Assembly: GCA_965278995.1 (NCBI GenBank)
Contig: OZ257136.1
Coordinates: forward strand, 3,658,001 to 3,722,000
Length of the DNA: 64,000 bases
Source: JADJYF01 sp965278995
GTDB lineage: Bacteria > Pseudomonadota > Gammaproteobacteria > Ga0077536
Reading direction: 5' to 3'
Shown: piece after piece, positions 59,783-64,000 of the stretch
Position numbering within the stretch: position 1 is the stretch's first letter
Layout: each line of letters opens with the position of its first letter
Translations under genes and position numbers: made by a program
The notes under the pieces: model-generated
The model's database searches: none
The model's input: only the letters and a program-made list of their open reading frames with translations
What the model was told of the DNA's origin: nothing

Positions 59783-61078
59783 ATGAGTACGACTTCCGAC
59801 CTCACACTGCCCGCCACCGCCAGCACCGGCTGGCAGCGACGCTACACGATTGTCTTGCTGTGCGTGTTCGCATCGCTCATCGCCTACATGGACCGCGTCA
59901 ATATCTCAGTCGCCGTGATCGCCATGCAGGAGCAGTTCGACTGGAACGAGAAGACCAAAGGCCTGGTGCTGTCGTCGTTCTTTCTTGGCTACATGCTGTT
60001 CCAGGTACCAAGCGGCTGGCTCGCCAATCGCTATGGCGGCAAGCTCATTCTGGGCGCGGCCGTGATCTGGTGGTCGGTATTCACGATGCTGACGCCGATA
60101 GCCGCGGCTGTCTCACTGCCGGTGCTTCTGTTCGCACGAGTCGCCATGGGTCTTGGCGAAGCAGCGATGTTTCCGTCGGCTTACAGCCTTTATTCGCGCT
60201 GGGTGCCGACGCAGGAACGTTCCCGTGCCGTTGCGCTGCTGATCGGCGGCATTCCACTCGGCACCTTGCTCGCGCTGGTCACGACCAGCACGATGATCGA
60301 GTGGTGGGGTTGGCATTCAGTGTTCTACGTGTTCGGTGCGCTCGGCATCGTATGGTGCCTGGTGTGGTTCCCGCGTGCGCATAGCGGGCCTGCTGACGAT
60401 CCCCACGTGTCGCCCGCCGAACGCGACCTGCTCGCACGCAACACACCGGCACCGCGCCCGGGTGAAGCCGTGCCGTGGGGCCGGCTGCTGAGCCATCGCG
60501 CGGTCTGGGCGCTGTTCATCAATCATTTCTGCAGCAACTGGGTGCTCTACATGCTGCTCGCTTGGCTGCCAAGCTATTTTCACAGCGCGCTGCATTTCAA
60601 TCTGGTCAAAGCCGGCTTCCTGTCGGCCGCGCCGTGGCTGACGATGTTCGTCGTCGGCAGTCTTGGCGGTGTGGTCGCCGATCGCATGGTCAAGAACGGG
60701 GTCGACCTGACGACCGTCCGCAAGCTCATGCAGATCACGGCACTGGTCGGCTCGGCGCTGTGCATGCTGGCGGTGCAGAATGTGACGTCGCCTTATGTCG
60801 CTGTCGCCTTGATGTGCGGCGCGCTCGGCTTCATTGCGCTGACGTGGTCGGGTTTCGTGCCCAATCACCTCGACATCGCGCCGCGTTATGCCGATGTCCT
60901 GATGGGGATCACCAACACCGCAGGAACCGTACCTGGCGTGATTGGTGTCTACATCACCGGCTGGCTCGTCGACAGTACCGGCGGCTATGCCGCAGCCTTC
61001 CTGTTGTGCGCTGCAGTGCAGCTTTTCGGCGCCGTGGTGTGGTTCTTTTTCGGTACTGCTAAACGCATTATCGATTGA
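59783..61078 (+). CDS. MFS transporter, ACS (anion:cation symporter) type
   Basis: A 431-residue major facilitator with twelve helices. Near the N-terminus it has YMDRVNISVAVIAM, the ACS-family signature (as in hexuronate and phthalate carriers), and SGWLANRYGGKLIL as loop 2-3 motif A. ACS members import organic anions such as aromatic acids, sugar acids or hydroxyacids. The neighbouring LLM, thiolase and VOC genes fit an imported catabolic acid. Confidence 0.88.
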   Translation: MSTTSDLTLPATASTGWQRRYTIVLLCVFASLIAYMDRVNISVAVIAMQEQFDWNEKTKGLVLSSFFLGYMLFQVPSGWLANRYGGKLILGAAVIWWSVFTMLTPIAAAVSLPVLLFARVAMGLGEAAMFPSAYSLYSRWVPTQERSRAVALLIGGIPLGTLLALVTTSTMIEWWGWHSVFYVFGALGIVWCLVWFPRAHSGPADDPHVSPAERDLLARNTPAPRPGEAVPWGRLLSHRAVWALFINHFCSNWVLYMLLAWLPSYFHSALHFNLVKAGFLSAAPWLTMFVVGSLGGVVADRMVKNGVDLTTVRKLMQITALVGSALCMLAVQNVTSPYVAVALMCGALGFIALTWSGFVPNHLDIAPRYADVLMGITNTAGTVPGVIGVYITGWLVDSTGGYAAAFLLCAAVQLFGAVVWFFFGTAKRIID

Positions 61079-61147
61079 GCGCCGGCCGTTATTTATTGCT
61101 ACATTTCGATCCTGACTAACGCTAGGCACAACAACAGGAGAGCCCAC

Positions 61148-62296
61148 TTGGCAGAGGCATACATCATCGACGCCGCACGCAGCCCGACCGGCAAACGCCG
61201 TGGCAGCCTGCAGGACGTCCACCCCGCCGATCTCGGCGCCCATGTCATCCGCGCGCTGGTCGAACGCAATGCCATCCCGCAGGAAGACTATGACGACGTC
61301 ATTTTCGGCACGATCGACGCGGTCGGTCCCCTGGCCGGCGACGTCGCCCGTACCTGCTGGCTGACAGCCGGCTACAGCGAAGCTGTCCCCGGCGTCACCA
61401 TCGATCGTCAGTGCGGCTCATCGCAGCAGTCAGTGCATTTTGCCGCTCAGGCCGTGATGTCCGGCGTCAACGACGTCGTCATCGCCGGCGGCGTGCAGAT
61501 CATGTCGAAGATCCCGATAGGCGCGTCGGCCCAGGCCGCCGGTGCTTTCGGCTTCAAGGACCCCTTCACCGATTCCGCTGCCTGGGTCCGTCGCTATGGC
61601 GAAGATCCGCCGACGCAGTTCAAGGGCGCGCAGATGATGGCCGACCAGTGGGGCTTCTCGCGCGAGGAGCTGGAGATCTATTCGCTGGACTCCCACAGAC
61701 GCGCGCTGGCCGCGATCAAGGAAGGCCGCTTCGATCGTGAAATCGTGCCCCTGAACGGGCTCGCGAACGACGAGACGCCGCGAGTCACAACGCTCGAACA
61801 GATGAAATCCCTCGAGCCTATTTTCGGCCTGAAGAAAATCACTGCCGGTGTCGCCAGCCAGACCTGCGACGGCTCTTCGGCCATGATCATCGCCTCTGAA
61901 GCAGCCGTGAAACGCTACAACCTGAAACCGCGCGCCCGCATCCATCACATGAGTGTGCGTGGTGACGACCCGATGGTCATGTTGAGCGCGCCGATCTCGG
62001 CAACGCGTTATGCGCTAAAGCGTAGCGGCATGCGGCTCGAAGACATCGACCTGGTCGAGATCAACGAAGCATTCGCGCCGGTGCCAATGGCCTGGTTGAA
62101 GGATCTCGATTATCCCTACGAGAAAACCAACGTCAACGGCGGAGCCATTGCATTGGGTCATCCCATCGGCGCGACCGGCACCAAGCTCATGACGACGCTG
62201 CTGCATGAGCTGGAACGTACCGGTGGCCGCTATGGCCTGCAGACAATGTGCGAAGGTGGCGGGCAGGCCAACGTCACTATCATCGAACGCTTGTAG
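61148..62296 (+). CDS. Thiolase (acetyl-CoA C-acyltransferase)
   Basis: A 382-residue thiolase of normal length. Cys89 in DRQCGSSQQS is the acyl-carrying residue; NEAFAPVPMAW, GHPIGATGTKLM and the final CEGGGQANV carry the other catalytic residues. The start is TTG at 61148 with AGGAGAG just upstream. Of the three thiolases in the window it resembles the one at 3339 more than the SCPx-type one. It should give acetyl- or propionyl-CoA from a beta-ketoacyl-CoA. Confidence 0.85.
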   Translation: MAEAYIIDAARSPTGKRRGSLQDVHPADLGAHVIRALVERNAIPQEDYDDVIFGTIDAVGPLAGDVARTCWLTAGYSEAVPGVTIDRQCGSSQQSVHFAAQAVMSGVNDVVIAGGVQIMSKIPIGASAQAAGAFGFKDPFTDSAAWVRRYGEDPPTQFKGAQMMADQWGFSREELEIYSLDSHRRALAAIKEGRFDREIVPLNGLANDETPRVTTLEQMKSLEPIFGLKKITAGVASQTCDGSSAMIIASEAAVKRYNLKPRARIHHMSVRGDDPMVMLSAPISATRYALKRSGMRLEDIDLVEINEAFAPVPMAWLKDLDYPYEKTNVNGGAIALGHPIGATGTKLMTTLLHELERTGGRYGLQTMCEGGGQANVTIIERL

Positions 62297-62329
62297 GTCG
62301 AACCACTGTAAACAAAGCGATTTGTATTC

Positions 62330-62356
62330 GACACCGCGGCTACCCGCCGCGGTGTC
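62330..62356 (+). terminator. Intrinsic terminator after thiolase
   Basis: A perfect 10-bp GC-rich stem (arms GACACCGCGG at 62330-62339 and its complement at 62347-62356) with a 7-base loop is followed by CTTT on the plus strand, 34 bases after the thiolase stop. It probably ends the thiolase transcript. Confidence 0.75.
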
Positions 62357-62389
62357 CTTTACCCGGCAGCCTGGTTCACGGAGGCCCTC

Positions 62390-63088
62390 ATGGCACAACT
62401 GAACGGCATACATCACATCGCGCTGATGACGGCGGATGTCAAAAGTCAGATCGCATTCTTTGCCGACGTGCTCGGCATGAAACTGAAAGCGCTGTACTGG
62501 ATGCACAACGTCGAAGGTTATTTCCACGCCTTCATGGAATTGAATCCGAGTTGCTCGGTCGCGTTCGTCTACGGACCTGCGGTCAAGGACATCCCGACCG
62601 AGTTTGGCATCTCGCACGCCGGCAACCCGATCAAGCCCTGCGCCGCTGGCGTCATGCAGCACCTCGCCTTCAACGTCGACACCGATGATGAACTGCACGA
62701 AATGCGCGATCGCATCCGCTCGCGCGGAGTCCGCGTCCTCGGCCCACTCGATCACGGCTTCTGCAAATCCATCTATTTCGGCGGACCCGAAAATCTCGTC
62801 CTCGAAGTCTCGACTTCGGCCGGCCAGGGGATCAACGCCGAAGCCTGGATCGACCCGGAAGTCGTCGCCCTGAACGGCATCTCGACTGACGAACTCGCTC
62901 GCTACAAGAACCCGATGCCTTTTCAACACATGAACGGCACCATCGCCCAGCCCCCTGCCGGACAAGGCACACCCGAGTACACCCAGATGGACCCCGGTTT
63001 CGCCCGTGCCTTCGACCTGCCAGACGAAGTTGTCACCCGCGAACTGTCGGAGAACACACCGCCAGTCAAACTGGCATCGGCAGGGTAG
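62390..63088 (+). CDS. VOC-family (glyoxalase/bleomycin-resistance fold) protein
   Basis: A 232-residue protein whose first 140 residues are a VOC domain: NGIHHIALMTADVKSQIAFF, VMQHLAFNVDTDDELHEMRD, SIYFGGPENLVLEVSTS, with metal-type residues His and Glu. The other 90 residues are not recognised. VOC proteins include extradiol dioxygenases and isomerases such as methylmalonyl-CoA epimerase. It starts 33 bases after the terminator that closes the thiolase gene and has its own RBS (GGAGG). Confidence 0.8.
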   Translation: MAQLNGIHHIALMTADVKSQIAFFADVLGMKLKALYWMHNVEGYFHAFMELNPSCSVAFVYGPAVKDIPTEFGISHAGNPIKPCAAGVMQHLAFNVDTDDELHEMRDRIRSRGVRVLGPLDHGFCKSIYFGGPENLVLEVSTSAGQGINAEAWIDPEVVALNGISTDELARYKNPMPFQHMNGTIAQPPAGQGTPEYTQMDPGFARAFDLPDEVVTRELSENTPPVKLASAG

Positions 63089-63186
63089 TTGCGGCGAGAG
63101 GATTCACGTCGGAGATATCCGAAAGCAGCCGACGACCTATCCCGCCGGCAGGTCAAGTAAGCCGGGAGCAGGCCTGATCGTTCGCG

Positions 63187-63295
63187 GCCGGTAGGCAGGA
63201 GATTCGATCCGGGACCGTGCGCCGCAGGACGCGGCGCCCGAGCATACAGGGATGTACTCGCTGCGTGTCCCGGAGCGAATCTCCTGCCCGCCGGC
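63187..63295. repeat. Intergenic inverted-repeat element 3
   Basis: Arms at 63187-63215 and 63267-63295 are inverted copies, the inner 22 bases with one mismatch (about GGCAGGAGATTCGATCCGGGAC). In between are a GC-rich stem (GCGCCGC-AGGAC-GCGGCGC, about 63219-63237) and a TACAGGGATGTA core near 63245. Core and layout match the element at 6044-6178 in inverse orientation, so the two are probably members of one dispersed intergenic family. Confidence 0.7.
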
Positions 63296-63378
63296 TGACT
63301 CCGACCTGTCCCGCTTTCCAAATTGAATTGAACAGTACGGTCGAAAAACTTCGACCGCTAATGACCGAAGGGGAGAAC

Positions 63379-64000
63379 ATGAAATCAACTCACGCGCTGA
63401 TGAGCGCACTGCTACTCAGTGCGATTCAAGTCATGGCCGCCGAAACAGTAGTCGACGACAAAGTGCTCAGCAACGAAGCGGATGCGACCAACTGGGCTGG
63501 TTTCGGCCGCACCTACAGCGAACAGCGATTCAGTCCGATCACGCAGATCGACGAAAGCAATATCGGCAAACTCGGCGTCGAATGGTATCTCGACCTGCCC
63601 AAGGATCGCTCGCTGACCGGCACCCCGCTGGTCGTCGACGGCATCCTGTATTTCAACGGCAGCTATAACGTCGTCCGTGCGGTCGAAGCGAAGACCGGCA
63701 AACTGCTGTGGGAGTTCGACCCGCAAGTCACCACGCATTCGGGCGACCGACTGCGCATGATGTGGGACTGGAACCGCGGCATCGCCTACTGGAAAGGCCG
63801 TATTTACGACGCCACCGTCGACGGCCGGTTGATTGCGATTGACGCCAAGACCGGCAATGAAGTCTGGACGCAGCAGACTTTCGACCCCAAGCAACCGCTA
63901 CTCGTAACCGGCGCACCGAAAGTCTTCAAGGACAAAGTCATCATCGGTAATGGCGGTACTGAATGGGGGCCGGCACGTGGCTTCGTCACCGCTTACGACA
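63379..64000 (+). CDS. PQQ-dependent alcohol dehydrogenase (N-terminal part, cut by window edge)
   Basis: The frame is open from ATG 63379 to the window edge. A signal peptide (about residues 1-21: LMSALLLSAIQVMAA) is followed by the propeller start of methanol/ethanol-type PQQ dehydrogenases: WAGFGRTYSEQRFSPITQID, LPKDRSLTGTPLVVDGILYF, VRAVEAKTGKLLWEFDP, and LIAIDAKTGNEVW, with the repeated tryptophan-docking AxDAKTGxxxW motifs. It oxidises alcohols or aldehydes in the periplasm with PQQ. GGGGAG lies five bases before the ATG. The rest lies outside the window. Confidence 0.9.
   Translation, partial: MKSTHALMSALLLSAIQVMAAETVVDDKVLSNEADATNWAGFGRTYSEQRFSPITQIDESNIGKLGVEWYLDLPKDRSLTGTPLVVDGILYFNGSYNVVRAVEAKTGKLLWEFDPQVTTHSGDRLRMMWDWNRGIAYWKGRIYDATVDGRLIAIDAKTGNEVWTQQTFDPKQPLLVTGAPKVFKDKVIIGNGGTEWGPARGFVTAYD

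Noticed and set aside
1..64000. CRISPR arrays, tRNA, rRNA, insertion sequences, prophage
   Set aside because: I looked along the intergenic stretches for regular repeats, cloverleaf-like arms and transposase genes and saw none.

Overview
The window is GC-rich, gene-dense chromosomal DNA, most likely from a free-living Gammaproteobacterium, perhaps of the Nevskiales/Steroidobacterales kind. This is an inference from two TonB-dependent receptors, a MiaE-type tRNA hydroxylase, MacAB-type export genes, PEP-CTERM proteins and very many catabolic oxidoreductases and thiolases. I see no rRNA, tRNA, CRISPR array, insertion sequence or prophage. Apart from a toxin-antitoxin antitoxin and one weakly winged-helix-like protein there is no DNA-binding regulator.

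Layout. 1-2.5 kb: 3' part of an SMP-30-type lactonase (the gene is cut by the window edge), a small acidic protein, an EF-hand protein and a DMT exporter; 512-776 holds nothing I can support. 2.5-14.2 kb: a long minus-strand operon that joins an SCPx-type thiolase, a stand-alone phosphohistidine swivelling domain, a 520-residue protein of unknown family, a winged-helix-like protein, a PPDK-like enzyme without its PEP/pyruvate barrel, a three-part biotin carboxylase (BCCP, BC, carboxyltransferase), a second thiolase and an SDR. It looks like an ATP-driven phosphorylation and carboxylation route feeding thiolysis, with unknown substrate. 14.3-16.4 kb: PEP-CTERM and DUF4331 surface proteins. 16.6-28 kb: hydrolases and oxidoreductases (MBL-fold, DsbA-like, FAD monooxygenase, a second-site peptide deformylase, TauD-like, isochorismatase-like, Zn-alcohol dehydrogenase, amidase, SnoaL-like, luciferase-like monooxygenase, MhpB-like extradiol dioxygenase). 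28-35 kb: lipoprotein, CHRD protein, katG with an upstream operator-like palindrome, a receiver-kinase fusion, and the two subunits of a Rieske ring hydroxylase.

35.3-43.1 kb: seven plus-strand genes in a row. A MacA/MacB-type tripartite exporter is followed by a small secreted protein, an actin/Hsp70-like protein, two membrane-anchored VWA proteins and a MotA/TolQ/ExbB-like channel. Both VWA proteins carry an Asp at residue 17 inside an ExbD/MotB-like N-terminal helix, so this looks like an ion-driven stator with two different VWA-bearing B subunits. It is my best candidate for an undescribed system.

43.2-53.2 kb: TonB receptor converging on a PepSY protein with a His-rich insert, a VPxPA-type sorted protein, MFS, a second TonB receptor, a MoaD-like protein and a luciferase-like oxidoreductase. 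53.3-57.4 kb: MiaE-like hydroxylase, a VapBC/FitAB-type toxin-antitoxin pair, and an aldehyde:ferredoxin-oxidoreductase-family tungsto/molybdo-enzyme with its four-cluster ferredoxin. 57.5-64 kb: small proteins, a cysteine-less rhodanese fold, luciferase-like oxidoreductase, ACS-type MFS, thiolase, VOC protein and the start of a PQQ-dependent alcohol dehydrogenase. Three intergenic inverted-repeat elements lie at 6.1, 57.6 and 63.2 kb.
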